A stretch of 64,000 bases of DNA from Vibrio diazotrophicus (GTDB lineage Bacteria > Pseudomonadota > Gammaproteobacteria > Enterobacterales > Vibrionaceae), in contig NZ_CP151842.1 in the NCBI RefSeq assembly GCF_038452265.1, positions 3,162,001 through 3,226,000 on the forward strand. The letters are read 5' to 3'. The position numbers were made by a program, and so were the translations under genes. Within the stretch, counting starts at the first letter, position 1; every line of letters starts with the position of its first letter. Shown piece by piece: positions 53,874 to 62,746 of this stretch. The notes beneath the pieces are model-generated. The model saw only the letters and a program-made list of their open reading frames with translations, ran no database searches and was not told the origin of the DNA.

Positions 53874-54911
53874 TTACTTTAGAAACTGAGCCGCTTGAGC
53901 ATTTTCTTCAGCCAGCCACTGTGCGACATCTTTAGCAAAGTAAGTCAAAATGCCGTCCGCGCCCGCGCGCTTAAAGCACAGTAGAGATTCCATCACTGTT
54001 TCTTTCTCTGACAACCAGCCATTGAGAATCGCAGCTTTGTGCATCGCGTATTCGCCAGAAACTTGGTAAGCGAAAGTTGGAACTTGCAGTTCTGTCTTAA
54101 CACGGCGAACCACATCCAGATATGGCATACCCGGTTTCACCATCACCATATCCGCGCCTTCATTCACATCCATCGCCACTTCATGAATCGCTTCATCGCT
54201 GTTCGCAGGGTCCATCTGGTAGTTCTTCTTGTTACCACCTTTCAGATTGCTCGCAGAGCCGACTGCATCACGGAACGGGCCGTAATAACAAGAAGCGTAT
54301 TTTGCTGAGTAAGCCATGATTTGAGTATGAATGTGACCCGCTTCTTCTAGCGCTTCACGGATTTTGCCAATACGACCGTCCATCATGTCTGATGGTGCAA
54401 CCACATCCGCACCCGCTTCAGCATGAGAAAGCGCTTGTTTGATCAGCACTTCTGTCGTCTCATCATTCATTACATAGCCGGTTTCATCGATAATGCCGTC
54501 TTGCCCGTGAGTAGTATAAGGGTCTAAGGCTACATCGGTGATCACGCCCATTTGCGGAACGTGTTCTTTCAACAAACGAACGGCGCGCTGAACCAAACCA
54601 TCAGGGTTGTAGGCTTCCGCAGCGTCTAAACTTTTTGCATCTTGATTAACCACAGGGAACAGAGCGATAGCAGGAACACCAAGGTTTGCTAGATACAACG
54701 CTTCTTCCAACAATAGATCGATAGACAGACGTTCGATTCCCGGCATAGATTCAATCGCTTCACGGCGATCTTTGCCCATCAAAACAAACATCGGGTAAAT
54801 CAGGTCATTTACCGAAAGCTTGTTTTCGGCCACTAGGCGACGAGAAAAATCGTGTTTACGTATACGGCGTAGACGACGACCTGGGAACTGGCCTTGGATG
54901 GATACTGACAC
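53874..54911 (-). CDS. hemB: Porphobilinogen synthase
   Basis: 345 residues. Schiff-base lysines lie in AYSAKYASCYYGPFR and VMVKPGMPYLD. The metal-site segment reads DVALDPYTTHGQDG, lacking the three zinc cysteines of the E. coli enzyme, so this is the cysteine-free type that depends on magnesium rather than catalytic zinc. It condenses two 5-aminolevulinates. Adjacent to ryhB, so the first common tetrapyrrole step sits beside an iron-sparing RNA. Confidence 0.96.
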   Translation of the reverse strand: MSVSIQGQFPGRRLRRIRKHDFSRRLVAENKLSVNDLIYPMFVLMGKDRREAIESMPGIERLSIDLLLEEALYLANLGVPAIALFPVVNQDAKSLDAAEAYNPDGLVQRAVRLLKEHVPQMGVITDVALDPYTTHGQDGIIDETGYVMNDETTEVLIKQALSHAEAGADVVAPSDMMDGRIGKIREALEEAGHIHTQIMAYSAKYASCYYGPFRDAVGSASNLKGGNKKNYQMDPANSDEAIHEVAMDVNEGADMVMVKPGMPYLDVVRRVKTELQVPTFAYQVSGEYAMHKAAILNGWLSEKETVMESLLCFKRAGADGILTYFAKDVAQWLAEENAQAAQFLK

Positions 54912-55142
54912 TCTACTCTCCTTCTTGGTCTGTCTGATTCAAAGTTCAGACTTTATTTGATATGTAGATTCCCATTCAGACAGAAAGCACTCATAGAAAA
55001 GCACTTTAGGTGGAACAGGTTCAGGCGAAATCATATCACTCTCAAACTCTGGTGCTAGAGCCTTTAAGTAAAAATACAAAAAATGACCCGATGCTCACAC
55101 TCACGTATACTGCTCGCAAACAGAATTTAGCGAGACAACACC

Positions 55143-55904
55143 ATGATTGATACCCATGCCCATATCTATGCCAGCGAATTTGACCAAGACAGAGATGCCG
55201 TTGTTCAACGCGCCTTAGAACAAGGTATCAACCAAATCTTGTTGCCAAATATCGACTTAGAATCCATCGAACTTATGCTGGCAACAGAAGCTGCCTATCC
55301 AGAGATTTGCCGTTCTATGATGGGGCTTCACCCTTGTTATGTAGACGCTAACGTAAATCAGACTCTGGAAACTATTCGTGCATGGTTTGATAAACACAAT
55401 TTCATCGCTGTGGGTGAAATTGGTATCGACCTCTACTGGGATAAAACCTATCGCGCAGAACAAGAAATGGCGTTTGTCACTCAGCTTAACTGGGCGAAAG
55501 AGATGGACCTTCCTGTGGTGATACACACCCGAGACTCCATTGAGGAAACATTAGCCTTACTGCGTAAAGAGCAAGATGGTTCACTGCGTGGCGTGTTCCA
55601 CTGCTTTGGTGGCAGTGTAGAAGAAGCCAAAGCGATCAACGATTTGGGCTTTCATCTTGGCTTAGGTGGTGTTTCTACTTTTAAAAATGGTGGTATGGAT
55701 CAGGTGATTCCTCATCTCGACCTTAACTACGTGATTTTAGAAACCGACTGCCCTTACCTAGCACCGGTTCCTCATCGCGGTAAGCGAAATGAACCCGCTT
55801 ACACCCAACTCGTCGCGAAACGAGTAGCTGAACTGCGTGAAATGACCATAGAAGAAGTGGATAACCTGACAACTAAAAATGCAAAAAAACTGTTCGGACT
55901 ATAG
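55143..55904 (+). CDS. tatD: TatD-family metal-dependent hydrolase
   Basis: 253 residues. TIM-barrel metal ligands are visible in MIDTHAHIY, GEIGID, VIHTRDS, FHCFGG and ETDCPYL. TatD proteins show 3'-5' exonuclease/DNase activity and are not required for Tat export despite the name. Divergent from hemB; the tat genes lie 5 kb away, with accessory genes between. Several TatD paralogues exist in most Vibrio, so the symbol is by family and location. Confidence 0.85.
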   Translation: MIDTHAHIYASEFDQDRDAVVQRALEQGINQILLPNIDLESIELMLATEAAYPEICRSMMGLHPCYVDANVNQTLETIRAWFDKHNFIAVGEIGIDLYWDKTYRAEQEMAFVTQLNWAKEMDLPVVIHTRDSIEETLALLRKEQDGSLRGVFHCFGGSVEEAKAINDLGFHLGLGGVSTFKNGGMDQVIPHLDLNYVILETDCPYLAPVPHRGKRNEPAYTQLVAKRVAELREMTIEEVDNLTTKNAKKLFGL

Positions 55905-55920
55905 ACCTTACTAAAAGATA

Positions 55921-56035
55921 ACGTCCCAGTTTATGACAAGCAGCCACCCGCCTTTTTCAAGGCAGGCGTGAAACAGACCCTAACAACGTACTACCCATGT
56001 AAACTGCGGATTTGCTTGCCACATACCGGGACGTA
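55921..56035. repeat. Possible structured element between tatD and GH43 gene
   Basis: The 7-mer ACGTCCC (55921-55927) and its reverse complement GGGACGT (56029-56035) bracket ~100 bp containing a small GCCTT/AAGGC hairpin and a CAAGC/GCTTG pair. No ORF. It could be a scar or boundary of the accessory GH43 segment. Weak evidence. Confidence 0.25.
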
Positions 56036-56075
56036 GCTCTTTAGATTAAAACCCTATAGACCGAATTCAGGTTAG

Positions 56076-57014
56076 TTATATTGCCTCACCAAACTGTGGG
56101 AGACCATTTTCCCAAGTTAGACGTTTTATGCGTGTATGGCGATTTGGGTCCCACAGAGGGTCTCCTTCAATCTCCGTATAGTCACGTGCGTGATAAACCA
56201 GTAAATCGTGGCCCTGCTCATCAACAGTGAAACTGTTATGTCCCGGACCATACACTTTTTTGTCCCAATTAGTTTTAAACACAGGAGACGGAGATTTTAC
56301 CCAACTCTTCGGATCTAATAGATTACTGTCTTCATCAGCATACAAAAGTCCCATACAATAATTTTCATCTGTCGCACTGGCAGAATAAGTCATCCAGAAC
56401 TTACCATGACGATGAATTACCGATGGTCCTTCATTCACCCAGAAACCTATCTGCTCCCAGTCAAATTCAGGAATAGTTAAACACTGAGGTGGCGTTTTTA
56501 AAATCGTCGGGGTCTCTAGCTCTGCGATATACAAATTCGAGTTTCCCTGAATTTTGTTGTCTTTCTGCGCCCAAACGTAGTAATTAATACCTTTATGAGT
56601 AAAGGAAGTCGCGTCTAAACAGAAAGTATCCATTCCGGTCTCAATCTGACCTTCGAATCTCCACTCATCAGTAATCGGATTCGCATTGCCATTGCAAATG
56701 GCATACATACGATGTTGGAACAAACCATCAACAATTTCACGTGATGGTGCTGCGGCGAAATACACATACCATGCACCATCAATAAAGTGTAGCTCTGGAG
56801 CCCATACCAGGTCACTGTATGGGCCTGTCTCGGGATGATACCACGCATTAATGAGCTCACTGGTCGTGTTTAACTCCTTAATCGTTTTCGCTCTGCGAAT
56901 TTCGATACGATCATATTCAGGAACTGAAGCGGTAAAGTAGTAATAACCATCCGTATGTTTATAAATATGCGGATCCGCTCTTTGTTCAATAATTGGGTTA
57001 ATCAAAGTACTCAT
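56076..57014 (-). CDS. GH43 glycoside hydrolase (arabinan/xylan-type)
   Basis: 312 residues, five-bladed propeller of family GH43. Catalytic base aspartate in RADPHIYKHTDGYYYF, pKa-modulating aspartate in CLDATSF and acid glutamate in VNEGPSV are all present. No signal peptide, so it acts in the cytoplasm on imported short arabino- or xylo-oligosaccharides. It sits 11 bp after the symporter gene in a two-gene operon. Exact specificity (alpha-L-arabinofuranosidase or beta-xylosidase) cannot be told from sequence alone; the YFTASVPEYDRIEIRRA opening favours the arabinofuranosidase side. Confidence 0.87.
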   Translation of the reverse strand: MSTLINPIIEQRADPHIYKHTDGYYYFTASVPEYDRIEIRRAKTIKELNTTSELINAWYHPETGPYSDLVWAPELHFIDGAWYVYFAAAPSREIVDGLFQHRMYAICNGNANPITDEWRFEGQIETGMDTFCLDATSFTHKGINYYVWAQKDNKIQGNSNLYIAELETPTILKTPPQCLTIPEFDWEQIGFWVNEGPSVIHRHGKFWMTYSASATDENYCMGLLYADEDSNLLDPKSWVKSPSPVFKTNWDKKVYGPGHNSFTVDEQGHDLLVYHARDYTEIEGDPLWDPNRHTRIKRLTWENGLPQFGEAI

Positions 57015-57025
57015 GATTGATAACC

Positions 57026-58420
57026 TTAGCTAGCGTAGTTAGTAATGTGTTTTTCAGACTTAACCGTACTTAGGTTTTCTTCAACTTCGAGAATGTTGGT
57101 GGCCGTCATTGAATGATAATATTTATCCGTCACTTTGTACTTAAACATCAACACACCCATTAAGAAGTGGAACAAGCCCGGAATCACGGTCAGCATCAAA
57201 GCAATACCGGTTAACGCAAATTCTGACTGCTCCTGATTAGGTACATAGTCAAAGTAAGTTAATAACCAGCCTACGATTGCGCCCGCAATACCCATACCAA
57301 ATTTCTGACTAAACGAGATACCACCAAACGCCAATCCTGAAACGCGGTTACCTGTTTTATATGCACCATAATCCACCGCTTCAGCAATCGCTGACCAAAA
57401 TACAGGTGCATGTAAATCAACGACAAACGAAACAAGAAAATATAAAACAAATGCTAAAGCGATATCATCACGGCCAACGAACAAGTACAGTGCGGCACTG
57501 ATCACGAGCACAGCGACCTGCGTATATCGGAACAACTTGATTTTGCAATATTTTTTAGTAATCCATGTTGAAGCGACCATAGCCAAAATCGCAGCAACCA
57601 CACCGGTCGCTAAGAAAGCAGAAATCATCGCTTCATCGCCACCCAGATAATACTTGGCGTAGTACACAGCAACAGAACCACGAATAACATAGCCAACAGT
57701 ACCGACAACACACACCATGCATAGGATAAACCACTGGTCGTTACGCATTAAAATCTTAACTTGCTCAACAAATGGTTTTTTATCCACGACATGTTCAATT
57801 CTTTCCTTCGTCGTAGCGAAGCAGAACAAAAATAGTAGCGTTCCCATTAAGCCCATCAGACCCATTGAGTACTGATAACCTAATTGAATATTGTCCGCTC
57901 CCCATTGAGCAGATAACTGAGGCACAATGATCGTGACTAAGAATGCAGCAATTTTGGCAAAAAAGAGTCGGTAACCATTCGCCGATAAACGTTCTTTAGG
58001 GTCATCCGTAAGTACACTAATTAGAGAAATATAGGGAATAGTGACTGCGGTAAACATCACCGTCACTAAAATGTAAGTCGCATAGGCGTAAACAAGTTTC
58101 GTGTTGTAATCACCATCTGGCGTACTAAACGCGAGGTAAACAGACAACCCAAATGGTACCGCTAAAAAAAGCATGTACTGGCGGTAGCGCCCCCAGCGAG
58201 AGGTAAATTTGTCAGTAATCATCCCCATCAGAGGATCAGTTACCGCGTCAATCAATCGAAAAACAATGAACAACAATGCAAGATCTTCAGGTTTGATACC
58301 AAAAATATCCGTATAGAAAAAAGTGATAATCAGCATCATTGATGATATGACCACATTCACAGCCATATCGCCGGCTCCAAAACCGACTTTTTCTAGCACG
58401 GGCAGCTTGTACTTATACAT
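57026..58420 (-). CDS. GPH-family sugar:cation symporter
   Basis: 464 residues, 12 predicted spans. EKVGFGAGDMAVNVVISSMMLIITFFYTDIFG and RLIDAVTDPLMGMITD are typical of the glycoside-pentoside-hexuronide family (MelB, XynP). It imports a glycoside with Na+ or H+ for the GH43 enzyme. First gene of the pair; no regulator is adjacent. The upstream region holds a 12-bp tandem repeat and a ten-G tract. Confidence 0.9.
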   Translation of the reverse strand: MYKYKLPVLEKVGFGAGDMAVNVVISSMMLIITFFYTDIFGIKPEDLALLFIVFRLIDAVTDPLMGMITDKFTSRWGRYRQYMLFLAVPFGLSVYLAFSTPDGDYNTKLVYAYATYILVTVMFTAVTIPYISLISVLTDDPKERLSANGYRLFFAKIAAFLVTIIVPQLSAQWGADNIQLGYQYSMGLMGLMGTLLFLFCFATTKERIEHVVDKKPFVEQVKILMRNDQWFILCMVCVVGTVGYVIRGSVAVYYAKYYLGGDEAMISAFLATGVVAAILAMVASTWITKKYCKIKLFRYTQVAVLVISAALYLFVGRDDIALAFVLYFLVSFVVDLHAPVFWSAIAEAVDYGAYKTGNRVSGLAFGGISFSQKFGMGIAGAIVGWLLTYFDYVPNQEQSEFALTGIALMLTVIPGLFHFLMGVLMFKYKVTDKYYHSMTATNILEVEENLSTVKSEKHITNYAS

Positions 58421-58449
58421 AAGGTTCTATCCTGTAATCATTATTTTTT

Positions 58450-58482
58450 TAATAATATTAGTAATAATATTAGTAATAATAT
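58450..58482. repeat. 12-bp A/T tandem repeat upstream of the symporter gene
   Basis: TAATAATATTAG occurs 2.75 times in direct tandem, 30-62 bp upstream of the start codon, i.e. in the likely promoter or leader. Copy-number change could alter promoter spacing. Confidence 0.75.
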
Positions 58483-58642
58483 AACTACAACTGGCTTATA
58501 AGGATGTTACATTCATCAAACTGGCTTTTTCGTAGCAATTTTGTACATAAACTCAGCAAAGTAGTTTATAAAAACCCATAAAAACGGAAACCAAGAGTTA
58601 ATCAACGCGCAGAAACATACATATTTCATTATCGCTATAGCT

Positions 58643-58652
58643 GGGGGGGGGG
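58643..58652. repeat. Ten-G homopolymer tract
   Basis: A run of ten G on plus, ~220 bp upstream of the symporter start, in an otherwise A/T-rich 337-bp gap. Homopolymers of this length slip during replication and are also common sequencing-error sites. Confidence 0.8.
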
Positions 58653-58697
58653 AGAGACATAAAATGTATATTCGAAAAAACCTTTAACCAAAAAGAA

Positions 58698-58729
58698 AGC
58701 CCCCATGATGCTTTCTGCTCAGAGGGGCT
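58698..58729 (-). terminator. Probable terminator of the octaheme cytochrome operon
   Basis: AGCCCC / GGGGCT stem with a long 20-nt loop, followed on minus by TTTCTTTTTGG, ~30 nt past the cytochrome b stop. Confidence 0.55.
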
Positions 58730-58757
58730 CTACACCTAGATATTTGACGACTTTCAA

Positions 58758-59342
58758 CTATGTTCGATGATCCTCCTCATACCCGGTAATCATGGTTTTG
58801 ATATGACTGGTTGGCGTTGGGCCCGTCGTTGTCATGTATACATGCCCTATCAAGAACACCACAAACAGAAAAGCCACAAACAAATGCATCCCCGATAATG
58901 TGCCCAAAGGAATGACTTCAACACCGAAAGGGTGAAGTAGTAACAACGCGCCAGAAACCCAAATTAAAGGGGCTAATATCAGCTTAAAGCCCAGATAGAA
59001 AAAGCGCTGCAAAGGATTGTGCTTTCTCTCTGGTGTCGCTTGATACGGATGTGACTGCCCAAGGAAAATACCGCGCACATAGAAACTCACCACATCAGAG
59101 AGCTTGTCGGTCGTTGGCATATATTGCCGCCATTCCCCTGTCGTGAAATGCCAGAAAATGGCAAACAACCATAGAACAATCAGCGTGACGGCACACAACT
59201 CATGCCAGAACAAAGCATCTTCGAAACCTAACCACTGGTAAGAGCCATGAATTTCAAATCCGGTCACTATCATCGCGATAATCAGTAAGCTCTGTGCCCA
59301 GTGCCAGAAGCGTTCAAAGCGTTTATAAACCATATGACGCAT
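58758..59342 (-). CDS. Cytochrome b561-type membrane subunit
   Basis: 194 residues with four to five spans. Heme-ligand histidines are placed in RFWHWAQSLLI, DALFWHELCAV and FLIGHVYM. It resembles the cytochrome b subunits of thiosulfate reductase/formate dehydrogenase type and should pass quinol electrons to the periplasmic octaheme protein encoded 3 bp upstream. Two-gene operon. Confidence 0.88.
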   Translation of the reverse strand: MRHMVYKRFERFWHWAQSLLIIAMIVTGFEIHGSYQWLGFEDALFWHELCAVTLIVLWLFAIFWHFTTGEWRQYMPTTDKLSDVVSFYVRGIFLGQSHPYQATPERKHNPLQRFFYLGFKLILAPLIWVSGALLLLHPFGVEVIPLGTLSGMHLFVAFLFVVFLIGHVYMTTTGPTPTSHIKTMITGYEEDHRT

Positions 59343-59345
59343 AAC

Positions 59346-60944
59346 CTACTCCTTACCTTGCGGATAACGCGAGAACAACCTTAACAAGCCATGTATTGCG
59401 GCTGCCAACACAGTCAGAGCAACCAACCACCACAAATACTGACTATTACCATCAAGGGCATCATCACGGCCGGGAATATAGAAACCAGCAATTTTCGCCA
59501 TTCGCCCATCTTTGCTGTGGCAGTCTTGGCATTCCAATGCTTTCTCTGCTGGAGCCACCATATGGGTTATCGGGAAGTGATAATCGGTGTCGACAAACGC
59601 CATCTCACCGCCAAACTCCAATCCACTCGCCACCATACCTGCTGTTGCAGCCGCAGACCAATCATAAGATTTCCAATAAGCTGAACTATCTTTACCGAAC
59701 AGATGTGGCGTTATCATCAGTTGATTTTTCACATCATAAGGCTGTTTTCCTTTCATCACTTTAAACGGCCAAATGCGAGTCCCTTCTTCACCACAAGTTC
59801 CCTGAACTTTGGTCAGTTCAATTACACCATTTGCATTAGGCTCAACCTTCTCACCCACTGTGGTGTAATCAATCTCGCCATTAAAACAGGCATATTCAGG
59901 AACCACGTTTTTCTCCCAAACGAAATCCCCTTTTTTCGGATCGTAAAGTGGATTACCCCACTCATCTTTGGTCATTGGCCGTTTCTTGTCGCCAGCAGTA
60001 GACCAATCCCAGAAGGTTTTTGTCGCTTTTTCACGGGCAAATTCTGGAATATGGCATGTCTGACAAGCGACATTTTCTGCATGCTGATTAAGGCGAATCG
60101 CTTCACGTGAACCTTGGTGAGGCGCGGCACTATGGCAAGATTCGCAAGTCGCACGACTCATGTCAGTGTGTCCGGGAATGTCGATACCAGAGGTATCTTT
60201 TGCATTCATCGAGTAGCGAGAACCCTGAGTAATGTGCGCACTGGTGGTATGGCAGTCCTGGCACTTCAAATTAGCGCCCTCTTTGGCAAGATGCACATCG
60301 AGTTCAGGAGAGGCGGTATTAAGACTTGAATCCATATCGCCGTGTTTGACGGCATCACCACCACCACCAAAGAAATGACAACTGCCGCAGTTCTTTACTT
60401 CTGGCGTTGCAACACTTTTGGCGGATTGTGCTAAATCAACTGCAGGGAGAATTTTCCCTGAGCCAACAGGCCATTCTGTATCGACATAATTGGGATGACC
60501 GGCTGCGGTAGGAAATTTTCGGTATTGACCGGATTGATCATGGCAGACCAAACAGTCGATACTCTCTTGTTTGGTGAAATCAAATTGGTCGTCTTTCCAG
60601 CCATATCCGGTGTGGCAGCTAGTACAGCGAGGTTCATTGGAAGCAGTAGAGATGCAGAAGTTATTGACGACGTTTTTCTTGCCGTAAATCTCATCTGAAC
60701 TGATCTGTTCATGCTCCCACGTCCAATGGGTTGAAGCCTGAATCTGCTCGCCCGCTTTGGTGTGGCATTCCAAACACGCTTTTGTCACTTCCTGCGCTTT
60801 GTTAAAAGGCCCGTTCAGTTGTTCAAAGGTTTGGTGATCAGCCGTTGACGCATAAGCCAATGACATAGTTACGGTGAAAAACACCGTAAGTAACAGCAAT
60901 AACACCGAGCTGTGTCTAATCGTTATAGTTTTCATTCCGAACAT
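59346..60944 (-). CDS. Octaheme c-type cytochrome (tetrathionate reductase family)
   Basis: 532 residues. A signal peptide is followed by eight CxxCH heme sites: CLECH, CTSCH, CLVCH, CGSCH, CQDCH, CESCH, CQTCH, CQDCH, the first at about residue 57. A C-terminal membrane span (YLWWLVALTVLAAAIHGLLRL) anchors it. It matches the octaheme tetrathionate reductase (OTR) family of Shewanella, which in vitro reduces tetrathionate, nitrite and hydroxylamine; the true physiological acceptor is unsettled. An FNR-type site lies ~80 bp upstream, in keeping with anaerobic expression. Confidence 0.92.
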   Translation of the reverse strand: MFGMKTITIRHSSVLLLLLTVFFTVTMSLAYASTADHQTFEQLNGPFNKAQEVTKACLECHTKAGEQIQASTHWTWEHEQISSDEIYGKKNVVNNFCISTASNEPRCTSCHTGYGWKDDQFDFTKQESIDCLVCHDQSGQYRKFPTAAGHPNYVDTEWPVGSGKILPAVDLAQSAKSVATPEVKNCGSCHFFGGGGDAVKHGDMDSSLNTASPELDVHLAKEGANLKCQDCHTTSAHITQGSRYSMNAKDTSGIDIPGHTDMSRATCESCHSAAPHQGSREAIRLNQHAENVACQTCHIPEFAREKATKTFWDWSTAGDKKRPMTKDEWGNPLYDPKKGDFVWEKNVVPEYACFNGEIDYTTVGEKVEPNANGVIELTKVQGTCGEEGTRIWPFKVMKGKQPYDVKNQLMITPHLFGKDSSAYWKSYDWSAAATAGMVASGLEFGGEMAFVDTDYHFPITHMVAPAEKALECQDCHSKDGRMAKIAGFYIPGRDDALDGNSQYLWWLVALTVLAAAIHGLLRLFSRYPQGKE

Positions 60945-61020
60945 ACCTTCCTGGTAAATTAGAATTCGCTTATATAATTAGACAAAAGAATTTCAAATGC
61001 GAAAGCAGATCGCAGCACAA

Positions 61021-61034
61021 TTGTTTTAAATCAA
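61021..61034. promoter_or_regulatory. FNR-type site upstream of the octaheme cytochrome gene
   Basis: TTGTTTTAAATCAA matches TTGAT-N4-ATCAA at 9 of 10 specified bases. It lies 77-90 bp upstream of the start, a usual activating position. Confidence 0.65.
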
Positions 61035-61116
61035 ACTATTGTGCAAAAAACCATCAATGACGCATCAGATCGTAAAACTGTGATGGATATAGAATTTGCT
61101 CAACCAGCGGGCACAA

Positions 61117-61138
61117 AAAAGGAGCCAAAGCTCCTTTT
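61117..61138 (-). terminator. Terminator of the tatABC operon
   Basis: AAAAGGAGC / GCTCCTTTT with a CAAA loop, and TTTTTTGTG on minus. ~30 nt past the tatC stop. Confidence 0.9.
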
Positions 61139-61167
61139 CATCTCGATGTTCACTGCGGCCTATCGGC

Positions 61168-61917
61168 CTATTCTTCCACTTCCTCTTCATCCGCTTCTTT
61201 CTTGGTATAGAAACGAGCAAAGATAAGTCCGACTTCAAACAGCAAGCACATTGGAATTGCCAATAAGGTCTGTGAAATCATATCCGGCGGCGTAAGCAGC
61301 ATACCGACAACAAACGCTGCCACAATGATGTACGGGCGCTTAGTTGCCAAAGACTTAGGTGTGGTTGCACCTGTCCAGCAAAGCAAGCAGATGGCGACGG
61401 GTACTTCAAACGCGATACCAAACGCCAAGAAAAGCGCTAAGACGAAATCAAGATAACTGGCAATGTCGGTTGCGATTTCCACACCACCCAATGCAATAGC
61501 GGTAAAGAAACCAAACACCAGCGGGAATACCACGAAGTAAGCGAAAGCAACACCGCAGTAAAACAATAGCGAGCTAGAAAACAGCAGAGGGAAAATTAAG
61601 CGACGCTCATGTTTATACAAACCCGGAGCCACAAATGCCCATACCTGATAAAGGATATAAGGCACAGAGAGAAACACAGCAACAATCAGAGTCAGCTTAA
61701 GTGGTGTAAAGAACGGTGAAGCAACATCGGTTGCAATCATTGTCGCGCCTTCCGGCAGACGTTCCACCAGCGGCTTGGAGACAAACTCGTAAATTTCACC
61801 GGAGAAATAGATCAAAGCAAGAAACACAACCAGCACGCCCGCGATACTGTGCAATAAGCGGTTACGTAGCTCGAGAAGGTGACTAATTAAAGGCTGCGTC
61901 TGTTCTACAGAAGACAT
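61168..61917 (-). CDS. tatC: Twin-arginine translocase subunit TatC
   Basis: 249 residues, six spans. The N-terminal PLISHLLELRNRLLHSI holds the signal-peptide-binding E/R residues; FAYFVVFPLVFGFF and FGIAFEVPVAICLL are conserved. It recognises twin-arginine precursors with TatB. Last gene of ubiB-tatA-tatB-tatC; it ends in an acidic tail (DEEEVEE). Confidence 0.97.
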   Translation of the reverse strand: MSSVEQTQPLISHLLELRNRLLHSIAGVLVVFLALIYFSGEIYEFVSKPLVERLPEGATMIATDVASPFFTPLKLTLIVAVFLSVPYILYQVWAFVAPGLYKHERRLIFPLLFSSSLLFYCGVAFAYFVVFPLVFGFFTAIALGGVEIATDIASYLDFVLALFLAFGIAFEVPVAICLLCWTGATTPKSLATKRPYIIVAAFVVGMLLTPPDMISQTLLAIPMCLLFEVGLIFARFYTKKEADEEEVEE

Positions 61918-61997
61918 TGGAACCTCATGTGACAGCTCATATAACTGAGATCATAAAACAGAAAATGAAGAGCAACGTGTGCTCTTCATTTGATGGC

Positions 61998-62453
61998 TTA
62001 TTCGGCTTTCTTTTCTGCCGATTTAGACTCTTCCTCAGTTGGCTGAGTTTGAGCTTGCGCAGTAACATTTATCGTTTCTGAACCATTCATTGACTCTGAA
62101 ACATCCATAGTTTCTGCGCTCGTTGCGGCTGAATTATCCGCTGTTTGCGTATTGTTCGATGCAGCATAAGGACGCTGAACATCTTGCGCCGCTTGCTTTA
62201 GCTTATCGACCGATTCTTGAAGTTCAGGTGAAAGATTTTTCATACCCATTTGCTCAGCTTTGCGCAAGTTTTCTTGTAACTCTTGCACTTTCAGCTCATG
62301 AGCCAACTCATCTTTCACACTGTTCGCCATACTTTTCGCCGCACCAATAAATTTGGTCACGCTGCGAATAGCATGTGGCAAACGTTCAGGACCTAATACC
62401 ACTAAAGCAACAACAGAGATTAATACCAGCTCCCAAAAACCGATATCGAACAC
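61998..62453 (-). CDS. tatB: Sec-independent translocase protein TatB
   Basis: 151 residues. An N-terminal span (FDIGFWELVLISVVALVVLGPERLP) with the TatB glutamate E8, an amphipathic helix (HAIRSVTKFIGAAKSMANSVKDEL), then a long disordered Ala/Glu/Thr-rich tail. Forms the receptor complex with TatC. Starts 3 bp after tatA. Confidence 0.96.
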   Translation of the reverse strand: MFDIGFWELVLISVVALVVLGPERLPHAIRSVTKFIGAAKSMANSVKDELAHELKVQELQENLRKAEQMGMKNLSPELQESVDKLKQAAQDVQRPYAASNNTQTADNSAATSAETMDVSESMNGSETINVTAQAQTQPTEEESKSAEKKAE

Positions 62454-62456
62454 TCT

Positions 62457-62696
62457 TTACGCCTGCTCTTTGTCTTTTTTGGTTTCAGTTGAAGCAGCTG
62501 TTTTTTGTTGCTCCAAGTTCTTTGGTTCAAAGTCAGCGTCTTTTTCTTCTGGCTTCTCTTCTTCAGCCATCGCCTTTTTGAAACCTTTTACTGCACCACC
62601 AAGATCACCGCCGATGCCACGTAATTTCTTTGTACCAAACAATAGAACTACGATCACAGCAATGATAAGAAGTTGCCAAATACTGATACCACCCAT
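62457..62696 (-). CDS. tatA: Sec-independent translocase protein TatA
   Basis: 79 residues. MGGISIWQLLIIAVIVVLLFGTKKLRGIGGDLG is the canonical TatA span, hinge and amphipathic helix, followed by a charged tail. It oligomerises to form the protein-conducting assembly. 50 bp after ubiB. Confidence 0.97.
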   Translation of the reverse strand: MGGISIWQLLIIAVIVVLLFGTKKLRGIGGDLGGAVKGFKKAMAEEEKPEEKDADFEPKNLEQQKTAASTETKKDKEQA

Positions 62697-62746
62697 TATT
62701 TCTACCTCGGGGTTATTTACTCATAATGATTTCTGAAGTTTATCGC

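Noticed and set aside
55921..56035. Integron attC-like site after tatD
   Set aside because: The inverted-repeat parts are not in nested order and the core GTTRRRY/RYYYAAC boxes are absent.
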